A stretch of 64,000 bases of DNA from Spongospora subterranea f. sp. subterranea (GCA_049724395.1 JAUGWO010000091.1:1-64000), one strand, 5' to 3'. Numbered from the stretch's first letter, positions 32,601 to 45,905 are shown. Made by a program: numbers and translations. Notes: generated by a model from the sequence alone, not told the origin.

Positions 32601-35600
32601 TGACAAAGAATATGAGGAAGGAAAAGATCTCAGTAAATGTGTCGGCATCCTTCACGAGTTTTTAGAGGAATATAATATCAACTCAACGTCGAAAATTAAT
32701 CTCGTCTTCTTTGCCGATGCGGTACGCCATATCATCCGAATATCTCGAGTACTTCGGCAGCCGCGAGGTGAACTTCATGTAAACAGTTCTGTCCACACCT
32801 GACTGTCTGAAAAAGGGAATTTGATGTTGGTCGGTGTTGGTGGTTCTGGGAAGCAAAGTTTAACACGCTTAGCGTCCGCTATTGCAGAGTACAAATGTGT
32901 TCAGATTGAGGTACATGATGCTCAGGCTAATTCTGTGTCGTTCTTATTTTTTGGTGTTAAGAATCGAAAAGGCTATGGCTATAGCGAATTTCCGCGATGA
33001 CGTCAAATCGGTTTTGCTTTCCACAGGAGTTCAAGGACACCCTATCGTTTTTCTGTTCTCTGACTCCCAAATCATTGAAGAACGATTTTTAGAAGACATC
33101 AATTGTCTTCTGAATGCCGGTGAAATTCCAAACCTTTTCGCTTCAGATGAAGTATCGAAGATTGTAGACGACCTTTCTCCTACAGGTCGGTTCGTCGAAA
33201 CAACAAACATGCTTACATTGCTAAGTTTCTTTCTCGCAGTTGAAAAACTTGGGCTACCTGTCAATCGGGACACTGTTTATAACACTTTTGTGTCTCGTGT
33301 GAGGAAGAAGCTGCACATTGTTCTCTGTTTAAGCCCGGTCGGAGAATCGTTCCGAGTCCGCTGTCGAATGTTTCCTTCGTTGATTAACTGCACAACCATT
33401 GATTGGTTTCAGCCATGGCCTGAACAGGTCATCAACTCGACATGGAAATTCAACGCAGCTTCTGAAGAGTTTTCAGGCACTTCTCTCCGTCTCGTCTCGG
33501 TTTATTGAGACATTAGATCTTCCGTCAGAGGATCTGCGCTCTGCTCTGAAGAGTCTTTGTGTTCATGTTCACCTAACCGTTGAACAAGCGTGTGAACGAT
33601 TCTATCGTATGTGCCGTAGACGAGTAAGTGTCTGGTTTGGTGACAAACCCCCATTCTGATATTGGCGATAGATGTACATCACCCCCAAATCTTACCTTGA
33701 TTTGATCTCGCTTTTTTTGGGCATTCTCGAGGAGAAACGAAGTGACCTCAGAATGAAGCATGAACGGCTCAGTATCGGAATTTCCAAAATGAAAGAAACC
33801 AACGATATCGTAGCGAATCTGCAACAAGAATTGAAAAAGTCAGTGAGATATAGAGAGTCGCTGTTTACAGTTCTGGTAATACACTCTCAGTTTGCAGCCT
33901 GAACTGGTTTTGAAATCGAAAGAGACTGAAGAAATGCTGACACAAGTTGCGCAAGACCAAGAAACGGCGGATCGAGTTAAGAAAGTGTAAGTGGCTAGGT
34001 TTTTTACTCATCGAAAACTCAATCTAATTATGAAGAGTTATCGTTGAGGAAAATGCTGTCAATGAAGAAGCGACACGCGTTACGAAATTCCAAAGCAGAA
34101 GCCCAAGCAGACTTAGATCTTGCTCTTCCGGCCTTAGAAGCTGCTGTCGAGTCGTTGAACTCTCTCAATAAGGTGTGAATTTTACTATAGTTAGAACGTC
34201 AAATGGGCTGCAGTTTACACATTCTTGATTGGTCACAACAAAAAAAATTGTTATAATCATTCGTTTACGTTTGTAAAATATTCAGTCGTTTTATGCTTAG
34301 GGCGATATTAGCGAAGTCAAGGCTATGGCAAAGCCACCCAAAGGAGTAGTTATGGTCTGTGAAGCCGTCAACATTCTGTTGGGTGAAAAGCCAGATTGGG
34401 ATACATGCAAAAAGGTCACTACATTAGGGAAGTGCTTACGCAACGACTGATCACGATTTCATGACAGGTCATGTCCAACACACAGTTTCTGTCATTGCTC
34501 AAGGGGTATGATAAAGACAACATCAGTAAAAGCATTGTCAAGAAGCTGGAGCCATACATTGCCAATGAAGACTTCAACGAGAAAGTCATGGCAAAAGTAT
34601 CAAAAGCAGCCTTGAGCTTATGCAAATGGGTTTGTGCCGTTTACACATACTCGCAAGTTGCGAAGGAGGTAAATCGAAAAGGCGCACGGGGATCAAATTC
34701 CCCTTGCTCAATGCTCGGAATACATCAGGTTGAACCGAAGCGGTTACGGTTAGAAGAAATGAACAAGCAGCTTGCGAGCGCCAACGAAAAGCTGTCGCTT
34801 AAACAAGCTGAATTGAAAGCCGTCGTCAACAAAGTTGAAGCGTAAAACTGGATCATTCGAATTGCCAATCAAATTTGTGACGCTGAGATCTCCAGGCTCA
34901 AAGTCAAATGTGCGGCCGCTGTAAGCGAAAAGAATCGCCTGAACATGCTCTCGGAACAAACGAAAGATCGACTGAGCCGAGCATCGAAGCTGACAACTGG
35001 TAATCACCACTTGTGATTGATTGCCGATGTCGTGTTGAGGAGAGGGACACTAGGGCTCGCCGATGAAGCTATTCGATGGGACGTGACGATCAACGATATC
35101 TCGGTCTCCCTTGATAATTTGGTTGGGGACATTTTCCTATCTAGCGCGGCAGTTTCGTATTCTGGTCCATTTACAGGCGCATTCAGGTGATATATGACCA
35201 GTATGGTTTCGTTGATCAAGCGTTAACTTTAAATTGGTAGGGATGAATTGTTGGCTGATTGGCGCAAAGCCTGCCTGGGAGCGTCCATTCCTGTTTCTCC
35301 AAATTACAGTCTTGTTCGATCGTTGGGAGATCCAGTGCAGATCCGGGACTGGAACTTGAAAGGTTTACCAACCGATTCTGTTTCGGTTGACTCTGCCATA
35401 ATGGTTTTCCGCGGTCAACGATGGTATATAGCGAGAATGAACAACACATATGCGATCGTTAAGCGACCTTAGGCCTTTAATGATTGATCCTCAAGGTCAG
35501 GCGAAGAAGTGGATCAAACTGCTTCGTGGAAAGCAGCTGACGATCATGAAACAATCAAACCCAAACTTGCTACGGACGCTGGAAGGGGCGATTCGGAATG

Positions 35601-38600
35601 GCCAGTCGGTCCTGATTGAGGATTGCGACGAAACCATAGAATCAGCCATGGATCCGATACTTAATAAGGTTTTGCTATTGAGCTCGGTGCTTATCGCTTG
35701 TATTGATATCCACATTTAGGCGACCTTTTCCCAAGGAGGGCGAACAATGATCAAATTGGGAGATTCAACAATCGACTATGACGATGCGTTCAGGTTCTAC
35801 ATCACAACCAAGCACGCGAACCCACATTATTTGCCGGAAGTGAGTTGCTATGAATCCCTCAATAATTTTCCGTATATGCGTCGCGTTGACTTTGGAAATC
35901 CTACACTTAGGTTTGCATCAAAGTAAATCTCATCAACTTTACGGTTACCAGCTTGGGATTGGAAGACCAGTTGTTAGGGGACGTCGTTCGTAAAGAACGC
36001 CCTGAGATTGAAGAGAACAAAGACCGGCTAGTGGTACAAACAAATGTTGGGTAGTTTTGGAGCCAAGCTTAATTTGAAAGCACAGGTTCGTCTCGCTGCT
36101 GACAAAAAACAATTAAAGGATATTGGAGATAAAATCTTGAAAATGCTGAGCGAATCAACTGGAAATTTACTCGACGATGAAGTCAGACCTATTGCCCCCT
36201 TATGAAGTATCGCTCTGAAATATGGAATTTTTAGGATTTGATAGTTACATTAGCCGATTCGAAATTCACATCCAACATCATCAACGAAAGGGTGTTGGAA
36301 GCTGAAGAAACTGCCAAAACAATCGAGAAAGTGAGAGAAAGCTATCGTTCGGTTGCCGAGCGTGGGTCGATAATTTATTTTGTAATCGCCGACCTGATCC
36401 AAATCGACCCAATGTATCAAGTAAGCAATGCATCACACCCACCTCGTTTGCAACTACGATAATATTCGCGCTCAGTATTCCCTGTTTTACTTCAATCGTT
36501 TGTTCTCTGTCTGTATCGATAATGCGGCGAAGAGCGACGATTTATCCGAACGATTAGCTGCCTTGTTGAGAGAAATAACTGTAACCATGTACGAAAGTGT
36601 CTGTAGAGGCCTGTTCGAGGCTCACAAGCTCATTTACTCGTTCCTGATCTGTGCCATGATCGAGAAAAGGAACAAGATCATCAATGGTAATTAACACCAA
36701 AGTTGAACACTGTCTGCTCACATTTGTTTTAGAGCTTGAGTGGAATGTGGTTATGCGCGGTTTACCCACCACCGTCAAAGTCATTCCAAGCGCTCCATCT
36801 CCAGACGTTGGGTTAATTTCTGAAAAAGGTCAATAATTGCGGTATTGTTTGTCGCGCTTGCATATTCAAAAATCACAGGATGGGTATTTATGACTGGAGT
36901 GGAATCTTTGATCCCAAATTTTCAAGGAATTTGCACCCACGTCCTGAGCAATATTCCTGCATGGAGGGGGTTTGTGCTCTCAAAAGACCTCGCTCGCGCG
37001 GTACCCCCTTCCCCCTATGACCAGAAACTCGATCTTTTCCAGAAAATTATTCTTTTGAAGGCTTTCCGGTAATCAGTACTCTTTTGTTGCGGCACAAGGG
37101 AGTCAATATGAAGCATAGGGAGGAAAAGCTGATGTTTGCATTCTTCAACTATGTTAATGAACATCTGGGCCCGGAGTACACGCAAGTCCCCACAATCGAG
37201 CTAAAGCAATCGTATAGAGATACTGATGTGAAAACACCTGGTTGGTTAGCTGCAATGTCTATAGTAGATCGTCATTGATATGTAAATGTAGTCATCTTTG
37301 TCCTTTCAAGTGGTGCTGATCCGACAAGTCTTCTGTTGCGCTTTGCGGTAGAGAAGGGCTTCCAAGAAAAACTTCATGTAAAACTGTTCAAAATTTTACA
37401 TATGCTTTTTATCGATAGTAAATTAGGTAATCTCTCTTGGGCAAGGTCAAGGTCCAAAAGCAGCTGCTTTGATTGAAGAATGCGCAAAGACAGGGCAATG
37501 GTGTTTGCTGCAAAACTGTCACCTTGCAAAAAGTTGGATGCCCACACTGGAAAACATTGTTCAAGACCTGGCTGATAATCAAGCGAATGTTGATCAAAAC
37601 TTCAGGCTCTGGCTGACTTCAATGCCTTGCACGTACTGTTTTTGCAGCGTTAGGGCATACACCAATGTTGCTGAAGAGTTTCCACAGGTATTTCCCGGTT
37701 GCTGTTTTACAAAACGGGGTCAAACTTACGAATGAACCGCCCAAGGGTAATCATGATTTAACTAGAAGTTGAAATGCTGATGTAGATATTAGGACTCAAA
37801 TCGAATTTGCTGCGATCATATCTTAACATCAACGAAGCTCAGTTCGAGGGACATTCTAAGCCTGAAATATGGAAAAAACTCGTATTTGGCTTATCATTCT
37901 TCCATGCCATTGTTCAAGAACGTAGAAAGTTCGGCCCTCTTGGGTTTAACGTAAAATATGAGTTCAATGATTCCGATCTGGATACTTCAACTCAGGTTTT
38001 TGACTGTCGGATGACGTTTTCTGCCTAAGAACTCACAAAAGATCGTTAGGTTCTGCGAATGTTCCTTGAGGAACAACACGAAATTCCTTGGGACGCATTG
38101 CGATACGTGTGCGGTGAAATCAACTATGGCGGGCGAGTAACCGGTAAACCAGCGATTTCCGTCCAAAGGCCATATTCTTATCAATTATGTAGATGATTGG
38201 GACAGACGTTGTTTAATGTCTATTCTTGGGCAATACTACAATCCCGCTATTTTGAACGACGCATATAGTTTGTCATCAAGTGGCGTTTACAAAACTCCAA
38301 AGCAAGGGTATTTGGACTATTATATCGACTTTATCCAGCAGCTTCCGGCAAATGTATGTTGTCGACGAAACTCTACATGGTTTTTGATGACGCTCGCATA
38401 GGAAGCACCTGAAATATTTGGAATGCATGAGAATGCCAATATCACGTTTGAAACAAAAGAATCGTTGAACATCATCGAAACTATCGTCAGTTTGGAACCA
38501 AGGGATTCTCTTGTGAGTGCTGGAGCACTGACCAACGATCAAATCGTGGTGCAAATGGCGCAGACTTTCCTGGTAAACTGCAGCATGATAAGAGGCTCCC

Positions 38601-39647
38601 TCATGCTGATTTAGCTGCTACAGGATGCGCTGCCTCCTCTCTTAGATAAAACCACCGCACACCCGACAACATTTCAACTACAGGCGAACGGCGTCATGCA
38701 CTCAATCGGAACTGTTCTGGTTCAAGAAATGGAGAGGTTCAACCGCTTACTGAATATTATCCGAAAGTAAGATCGTCCGATACCTTAAAGAAAGAAGTTG
38801 ACCTATTACCGCAGCTCACTTGTACAATTGAGCAAGGCAATCCTTGGTCAAGTGTCCATGTCCATCGTCTTAGACGTGATGTATACTTCTTTTCTCGTGA
38901 ACCGAGTTCCTCAATTATGGTAACGACAAACGTTGAGGCCGTTCGTAAAAATATTCAGAATATATTTCGATCAGGGCGTTAGCGGCGTATCCAAGCTTGA
39001 AGAATTTATCGACGTGGATTGAGGATTTACGCTGTCGTGTCGAGTTCATGCGTGATTGGTTGGTGAATGGAAAACCTAAGGCGTTCTGGATATCAGGATT
39101 TATTTTCCCTCAAGGATTCATGACGGGAATCCTTCAGGTCTGCGCTCATCTGGATGTAACCAACGACCACTAATTTGATCATGCACAGTCTCACGCGCGA
39201 AAATACATGGTCCCGATCGATACGTTGAACATGTCTTTCAAGGTCCTGGATGCGCATAGACCAGAAGATATCAGTGAAACCCCAGAAGATGGGGTAATCG
39301 TCTACGGTCTCTTCATCGATGGTGCTCAGTGGGATGTCTCCAAAAAGAGGATCGTCGATGCTAAACTTGGGCAATGCGTATCTGTAAGTTTCCAGGTCGG
39401 TCGAAGCTGTCTAGTCTGACAACAGATTCAATAGCCGATGCCGGCGATACATCTGGTTCCATCTATAAAAAATACAAGTGACTCAAGTTGCTATTCATGT
39501 CCTCTATATAAGACTTCAGTTCGTGCTGGCCTTCTTTCGACGACGGGACAGTCGACAAATTTCATTGTCGCAGTGGATCTACCAGCGGAAGAAACCCCAG
39601 ACTACTGGGTCCTTAGAGGCACAGCACTTTTATGTCAAGCTGAGTGA
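23696..39647 (+). CDS. axonemal dynein heavy chain, inner-arm type
   Basis: The motor of a ciliary/flagellar inner dynein arm. It spans 16 kb with dozens of introns of about 45-70 bp; coding capacity fits about 4,000 residues, the normal length. Start: ATG at 23696 ([11 protein letters not shown]). Tail: [15 protein letters not shown] then [24 protein letters not shown] and [10 protein letters not shown] (24200-24480), typical of the DNAH1/3/6/7/12 side of the family. AAA1: [11 protein letters not shown] at 28725-28751 continued as KTES after an intron at 28801, Walker [14 protein letters not shown] (28985), [21 protein letters not shown]2: [14 protein letters not shown] (about 29888). AAA3: [13 protein letters not shown] (about 31355), IFIDDVNMP (31670). 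AAA4: [11 protein letters not shown] (32830). Stalk coiled coils flank a microtubule-binding region at about 33900-34850. AAA5-AAA6 about 35040-37740 ([20 protein letters not shown] at 37470). C-terminal cap: [32 protein letters not shown], stop at 39647. Confidence 0.9.
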
Positions 39648-39742
39648 TTATCGATTTGACAAAACTATATTCAAAAATATAATTATCGTAAAAGCTATTT
39701 AACTCCTACGATTCACGTACAGTAGACGAGAACAAAAAGAAG

Positions 39743-39814
39743 TTCCGATACGGGGACTCGAACCCCGGTCTTGCATGTGAAAGACGCATATACTGACCCC
39801 TATACTATATCGGA
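39743..39814 (-). tRNA. tRNA-Glu (UUC anticodon)
   Basis: On the minus strand a 72-nt cloverleaf fits. The seven-pair acceptor stem TCCGATA/TATCGGA closes at 39808-39814 and 39744-39750, with A as discriminator at 39743. The D arm follows, then the anticodon loop CTTTCAC with anticodon TTC, and the T arm GGGGTTCGAGTCCCC, which is also a perfect B box. There is no intron and no encoded CCA. It lies 95 bp beyond the dynein stop in opposite orientation. Confidence 0.97.
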
Positions 39815-41482
39815 TATTTAGGTGATAACATCGTACAAATATTGAATCCTTTGGATGATACTGATGAAACGTCAATGTTTTCTGATTGCCGTCGCAAAGA
39901 AGGTGAATTTGATGTCACAACGAACCTGCGCAATGGGTTTGATTCCTTAGCAAGGGAACCGCAAATTCGGAACTGATTATCAAAGCTGTCAATGCAATGC
40001 CATCGATGTGTTTGTTTAATTAATCACAGCGTGCAGGCAATTTTTCTGCACACCGCTGAATTGGATTTCGTATGTTGCAGTCCTGGGCTCGAGTTTTCCT
40101 TAAATACTGTATAATCACCGCCACAATACAATGTTAAACATCTTAGCAGGAGAGCGAATACCGGTATGTTGCGAACCCGATTGAGGGCAAACCTTTTCAA
40201 ACTCATTCCATTCGAATGTTCCCCTTAGTTGCATTGACAGCTTCTTGGGCCTTGATCAATTCCATTTTGCGAGTCTTGCTGGATTGTGCAGTCACCTTTC
40301 TTGCTATAACCAGCAGATGACTGAACATATACCGGACCGGTGGTCTAAGAAAATGACACCGATATGGCAGCGCTTGGGCTTTCTTTCTGAGATCTCTCAA
40401 AGTTTCTGATGCAAATCTTGTGCGTCGTGTTTTAACGACATCCTTCACATTCTGTTATGAATAGACAGTGATCCGATTCCAAAAATCGTGATCGACATAT
40501 GCCCAGCTAACTCTGGTAAATTCTCAGATGACCCGTCAAAAGTGTTGTCGATTTCTAATTTGCAGCCATTCGGGTAATGTGTATCATTGGGTCTTAGCGG
40601 CCTCCCACAGTGAGGGCGCATCGGCTTTGCCAGCCATCTGGAGACTGTTGTGTCGAAAGGCTTTGCTCTGGTCAATGTCAGCAGCACCTCCCTACACTCC
40701 CAGTAGCCATACGACAAGTCCAGCGCGTCCACTAACATGTTTGCAGTGTGTCAAAAAAGTTGACCCCGACCCAAAAGAAACTGATGCAGCCGCTCAGTCT
40801 ACTTTTCCAGGAAGAAAACAGGAATTCCAAATCGACTCTGACAGTTCACTTTTTTGAAATGTTCTTGCGAACTTCAAAAATGTAAACAAACATATATCAG
40901 ATTTTTTTTTCTGAGTTTATCCTTACAAGAAAACAGGTTAGCATATATATAATCAGAATCAATTCGCTATTGCAAACATCGGAATTCGCATTTGACATTT
41001 GTTGTAAAAACAAAGCTCGAATGAAATAGATCAATGCTGGTATGACGGACCTGCTGACAGGCCCTCATTATCCCAGATTAGAGTGAGAAACAGTTTCGCC
41101 TGATCAGAACGCTTGCAAGGAAAAATCGTCATTTTTCCTTGATATGCTAGGATCAAGGGACCCAATTCCGAGTCGTTTCATGCAGATCCTTAACATTGCA
41201 AACACGATCTTGTTTGCGAAAGCGGCGAGCGAGACATGACATCCGGTTCCCCGTGGTGTTTGGGTGGTTGTTTGCCGGCCGGGTAGAATCTGTGCGACTG
41301 GGTCTTCCGACTGTGTAAGGTATGCTATGTTACCACAGCCAACCGGATGGCCAAGTCACTGGATTACGACGCACCAAAACTTGACAGGAACGCGGTTTGC
41401 CAGAGCCAGACTACCCGGCGGCGATTTATTCGACGACATTCAGTATTTGATTGTTTTTTGATATTGTCGTCGAGACTTGAAG
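39815..41482. other. unassigned 1.7 kb; weak candidate ORFs
   Basis: No recognised gene. A plus-strand frame beginning just after the tRNA (GDNIVQILNPLDDTDET…, to a stop near 39976) and minus-strand frames at 40203-40448 (MKDVVKTRRTRFASETLRDL) and 40445-40738 (MLVDALDLSYGYWECREVLL) are open and of plausible composition, but none matches a family known to me. The interval 40860-41100 is AT-rich without frames. The malate dehydrogenase promoter should lie in the last few hundred bases. Confidence 0.4.
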
Positions 41483-42676
41483 ATGGTGTCATCCGGCTCT
41501 TGTTGCGAATCGCCATTGCGGGTCCTGGTGACCGGAGCCGCCGGCCAGATCGCCTATAGTCTTATTCCGCTGATCGCTTCCGGTCAGGTATTTGGGCCTA
41601 CTCAGCCCATAACGCTGGTTCTTTTGGATATCATACCGGCTGCCAAGGTCCTCCAAGGCGTCGCCATGGAGATAGACGATGCCGTCTATCCATTAGTTCG
41701 ATCAGTGGTTGTTACTACCGAACAGAAGGAAGCGTTCTCGGGAGCTCAGGTTGCGGTTCTAGTTGGTGGATTCCCCCGTGGTCCTGGAATGGAACGAAAG
41801 GATCTTATGGCCAAAAACAAACCAATTTTTGTTGCCGCTGGGCAAGCATTGAATGAATGGTAGGCTATGTGTGTTCAATATTCTCATAGTTATTTCAATT
41901 CTGGTGCTCCAGGGCGGATTCCAACTGTAAAGTGCTTGTAGTTGCCAATCCTGCTAATACCAATTGCTTGATTGCCGCTAAGAACGCCCCCAAGCTTCCC
42001 AAAGCAAATTTCACAGCATTGACACGTTTGGATATGAACCGTGGTGCTGCACAACTGGCCAAGAAAATCGGCGTCAATGCCAGTCAAATCAAGAATATTA
42101 CAATTTGGGGTAATCACTCCAAGGTGACCACTTGATCCAGTTTCCGTTCTGGGTATTTCTAAGGCTGTTGCTTATTTAGACTCAAGTTCCGGATGCGTCT
42201 GGTGCTGTCGTCGTGGATTTATCGAAAAAGTCATCAGAGCCAATAAGCAAGAAGTTGAACGACGAGCAATATATCTCAAAGGAGTTCGTGTCGATTGTAC
42301 AGAACCGCGGCGCTGACGTGATCGCAGCCCGTGGGCTGAGTAGCGCCATGTCGGCGGCCAGCGCCATCAAGGTTGAATCAGTGCTGTTGCTCGTTCGGTT
42401 GTACCTAAACTTTGCACCCAATAGGATCATTTGAATTCATGGTTGGTGGGAACCAATCCTGGTGAATATGTGTCTATGGCCGTATATAGTGGTTCCAGTC
42501 AGCAGGAATCCGTATATGGCGTTGCCTCGGATCTGTATTTCTCCATGCCCGTTACCTGCAAGGCAGGAGCGTACTCGGTCGTGACCGGCCTCGCTCTACC
42601 ATCGTTCGTACAGTCGTCGATAAAGGTGACCGAGAAGGAACTGATCGAAGAGAAGGCCGAAGCAGGGTTAGCCTGA
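41483..42676 (+). CDS. MDH1: malate dehydrogenase, cytosolic type (NAD-dependent)
   Basis: Interconverts malate and oxaloacetate with NAD; cytosolic side of the malate shuttle. Four exons 41483-41859, 41913-42123, 42180-42371, 42425-42676 joined by three introns of 53-56 bp give 343 residues (human MDH1 has 334). Key parts: nucleotide-binding [14 protein letters not shown]; Asp-containing strand ITLVLLDI; mobile-loop arginines [35 protein letters not shown]; catalytic His in IWGNHS, completed by KTQVPD after an intron; C-terminal [16 protein letters not shown] and [20 protein letters not shown] and the long TRLDMNR loop mark the cytosolic/plastid-NADP type rather than the mitochondrial one. 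The final residues (EAGLA) are no clear targeting signal. The reading is clean through all splice junctions. The start is the first ATG. Confidence 0.95.
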
Positions 42677-42927
42677 TTCAAAAAAGACCCAAATAAAACT
42701 TATGACGATGTTATATTCTCAAATGTGATTCACTCATTAACTGGCTAATCTCGCCGTGAGTTTTATATGGTGAAAACCATCCAAAAAAAAACGCTGAGCA
42801 TTGAAGCCACACCCAATTCATTGATCCTCCGTCCGCTCACGGACTAACGGTCTCGTTGCGGGGTCCGTCACGGGGTATTTGGCTTCGATCCCCAGTATTG
42901 GCAAAATCGACCAGAAATCTCTGAGAT

Positions 42928-44892
42928 ATGGGGCGGTTACAGAAATCTGGTGAATCGGGCGTTGCCGCCCAATATTACACACGCGGTCAGGCGCTCCGTA
43001 AACTGCAGGTGTCTTTGCCCGATTTCCGTCGCCTTTGCATCTTGAAAGGGATTTATCCACGTGATCCCAAGAAGAAGGCCAATGGACGTGATAAAACCTA
43101 CTACCATAAAAAGGATATCGGTTTCCTCCTCTATGAACCGCTTCTCGCGAAGTTCAGAGATATGAAGATATTCTTACGACAACATAAACGTCGGATACTC
43201 TGCTGATTGCGTTGATTACTTGGGTGTATTCAGAGTAATGTTCGTGTTCAGGGTTCATGGCGCGACACGAAGAAGTGCTTGCCGAGTCACTGGAAAGTCG
43301 CCGTCCTGTGATGTCGTTAGATCATCTGGTTCGCGAACGGTATCCAACCTTCCTGGATGCATTGCGTGATATCGATGACGCTCTAACGCTAACGCATCTG
43401 TTCGCTAACATTCCTGTTGGATTAACATCGTTCCACACATCTTCCAGTAACGCGCTTCCATCATCTTCAACTCGACATTAATCCTTTTGTTTGGGCCAAC
43501 AGTTCCACAACAATGTGTCAACGTGAGTCGCGAATTCCAGAGCATTGCTGCTCGTGAACGCTGGCTACGAAAAGTGTTCGTTTCCATCAAAGGCATTTAC
43601 TACCAAGCTAATATTAACGGCGAGACCGTCACCTGGATTGTTCCTCACAAGTTCCCTCAACAATGCCCTGACAACGTTGACTATAAAGTTTTGTATGTGT
43701 CCAATCACCCAAAATCTCGCTTTTGGCTCAAACTCAATCAGGTTCACGTTCCTTGAATTCTATCTGACTTTGCTCAAATTTGTGAACTTCAAGCTCTTCC
43801 ACGATGCTGGCCTTAATTACCCGCCCGCTGTGAACACTGAAAATCAGTCAAAGGGTACGTTAGAATGGTTTTAATGGGGGTTTTTTCATGTCGAAATAAC
43901 TCCTCTCGCTAGGGCAATTAATTTCGAGCATTGTTTTGACGAAGTCGTTTTCCGATGAAGCTGATGAACAAATCGATGCTGAGTTCAGAGAAATGCACGT
44001 CGGACGACGCTAACGCGGCCCCACCTGTGTTTGAGGGCCTGGTGTTTCTGTTATCGCGAGAGGTAAACTCTTTGCTGCTGCTTGGTCCATGCGTTTGGTA
44101 TTGATTTGTCCCTCTAGGTGCCATGTGATGCGCTGGAGTTTGTCGTTCTCAGCGGCGGTGGACGGGTGATCCGCGAAGAAGATGAGATTGCCGATGTTGA
44201 TGAGATTACCCACCAGATCGTTGATCGGCCCAACCTTCTTGGAGAAGCCATTTCAACTCGCGAATATATCCAACCCCAATGGGTATGTTCCATCCATCAT
44301 TTCAAGTACCGTCGGAAGCCTAACCTCTGAGCCGCTTTTCTTTCAGGTTTTCGATAGCTTCAATATGGGTGCGTTATTGCCTGTTCATCCATACGGTGTT
44401 GGCATGAGTTTACCGCCCCATCTGTCGCCCTTCGTTGATGATGCAGCTGAAGGATATGTCCCAACACAGAGAAAGACGTTAGAGTCGTGGGCGTTGGGTA
44501 AATCTACAATGGACGGTACGAACCTTTCTCAGGTTGTTTCGTTTTATTTATCATATAATTGTTTAGCCATCGCAGAATGCGCAAACGACATTGAATCGGA
44601 TGAACCTGAAAGCTCTTCGGAAGATGAGGAGGACAAAGAAGGTGAGGATGACAAAAGCGTCGCTGTCGAAAAGGCCAAACCCAAGAAGCGGTCACGCGGT
44701 GAAGTTAAGGACATCGGGGAATCGGCGTCTGAAGAGAAGGACCTCGCGAAAATAATGATGACCAATAAGAACAAGAGACTATACTCTCGAATGCAGTATG
44801 GCATTAACGAGAAGAAAACAGCCAATGCCGTTCTTGATGCTAAGCGACGTAAAATTGAAAAATCTTCGAAAAAGAAGCAGACTCAAAAGTAA
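42928..44892 (+). CDS. PES1: pescadillo homologue, ribosome biogenesis factor
   Basis: Nucleolar protein of the PeBoW complex, needed for 60S subunit maturation. The ATG at 42928 begins [20 protein letters not shown]; exon 1 ends at 43189, exon 2 starts at 43252. Pescadillo N-domain: [89 protein letters not shown] joined to [41 protein letters not shown]. After [11 protein letters not shown] comes a long acidic then lysine-rich tail ([14 protein letters not shown] … KKKQTQK). Six or so introns of 49-65 bp all fit. Between the acidic [13 protein letters not shown] and [14 protein letters not shown] (43985-44010) the frame slips by one base, best explained by one extra base in the GAGAAATG stretch. 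This is probably an assembly indel because everything after it is conserved. Confidence 0.92.
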
Positions 44893-45093
44893 AATGCCAT
44901 GAATACAGCACAATTTTGCAAAGGATGCACTTGTGCAGTCTGCATATACGACAACTTCTGGACGCCGATGTGGACTGAATCCGAACATGACATGACAGCC
45001 ATTGTAAATTTATTCTGGTAGATTTTGAACTGTTGCAGGAGCACTGCCGTGAGGTGGGGCGAGTATCAATGGGGCGTTACAGGCGGAATGTCA

Positions 45094-45848
45094 TCACCCT
45101 GTATGCTGCTGAAGAAGACGGCGAAAATCGGTGCGCTTCATCATTCCAGGAATTGCGGGAGGTCGCCGCGGAAGCCACAAACGTCCGCGTAATTCAATGA
45201 GGTCAAGGATCAAAAACCGTAATCGATTGGAAAATCGTGGAGTCCATGAATAAGCGAGCTGATCGAAGCAGGAGGAGAACATCTTCTCGTGCTCTGCCCT
45301 CATAACGTTCAGCATGCGGTACACAGCCTGGTCAAAATAAGCTGAAGAACGCTTTCAAAAACATGAAGATAACAGCGTACCTCCAATGCGGTTGGTGTTC
45401 CATGACGAAATGCATTTTCAATGAAAGTTTTGACTGTCTGAGTTGGTACGACACCATTACGGCAAAGAGCGGCTATAAGCTCGACGATGTTGAAAAATCG
45501 AACGTTATCTTCCTCGCTATCAGACTCCAGGCCGAGTCGAAGCTCCAGATCAACTCGTTCTAAAACCTGCAAAACGCGACAGTTATGAAAAGCAAAACTT
45601 ATTGACGAACGTACAGCGGCACTCAGATCCGGGCAATCTTGAGAAAGTTCTTTTATAAAAGAAGCGTAGAGGACGATAAAATCCCCTCGAGCTATCACAG
45701 CGTGTCGCCCAATTAGATCCACAACTGTACCGAACTCGCCCGAGTCAACATTGGCAAGAATTTCCCGAAACGCCGAGACGTGTTCTGCAAATCTTTCATA
45801 TGCTAACTTGTTCAAAAGACTTCGCACCCGTCGAATGGCGACCGGCAT
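45094..45848 (-). CDS. short eIF4G-like protein (MIF4G domain only)
   Basis: HEAT-repeat MIF4G domain of the eIF4G family, which binds eIF4A and RNA in cap-dependent translation. Exon 1 (45309-45848) begins, after the first Met, with IRRVRSLLNKLAYERFAEHV, the signature start of the domain, followed by GTVVDLIGRHAVIARGDFIV and NIVELIAALCRNGVV. Exon 2 (45094-45324, join within about 45310-45340) has SNRLRFLILDLIELRGRLWL followed by PRR, matching the conserved domain end. It stops soon after, at HTG. With only about 240 residues it lacks the long eIF4E- and PABP-binding N-terminus and the MA3 domains. The frame stays open upstream of 45848 to about 45905 (AGQGRRPQAAGR), so an upstream exon may exist. 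It converges with PES1, 200 bp apart. Confidence 0.78.
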
Positions 45849-45905
45849 CCTTCCGGCAGCCTGTGGCCTGCGGCCCTGCCCCGCAGAGCTTCTACCGTGG
45901 AGTCT

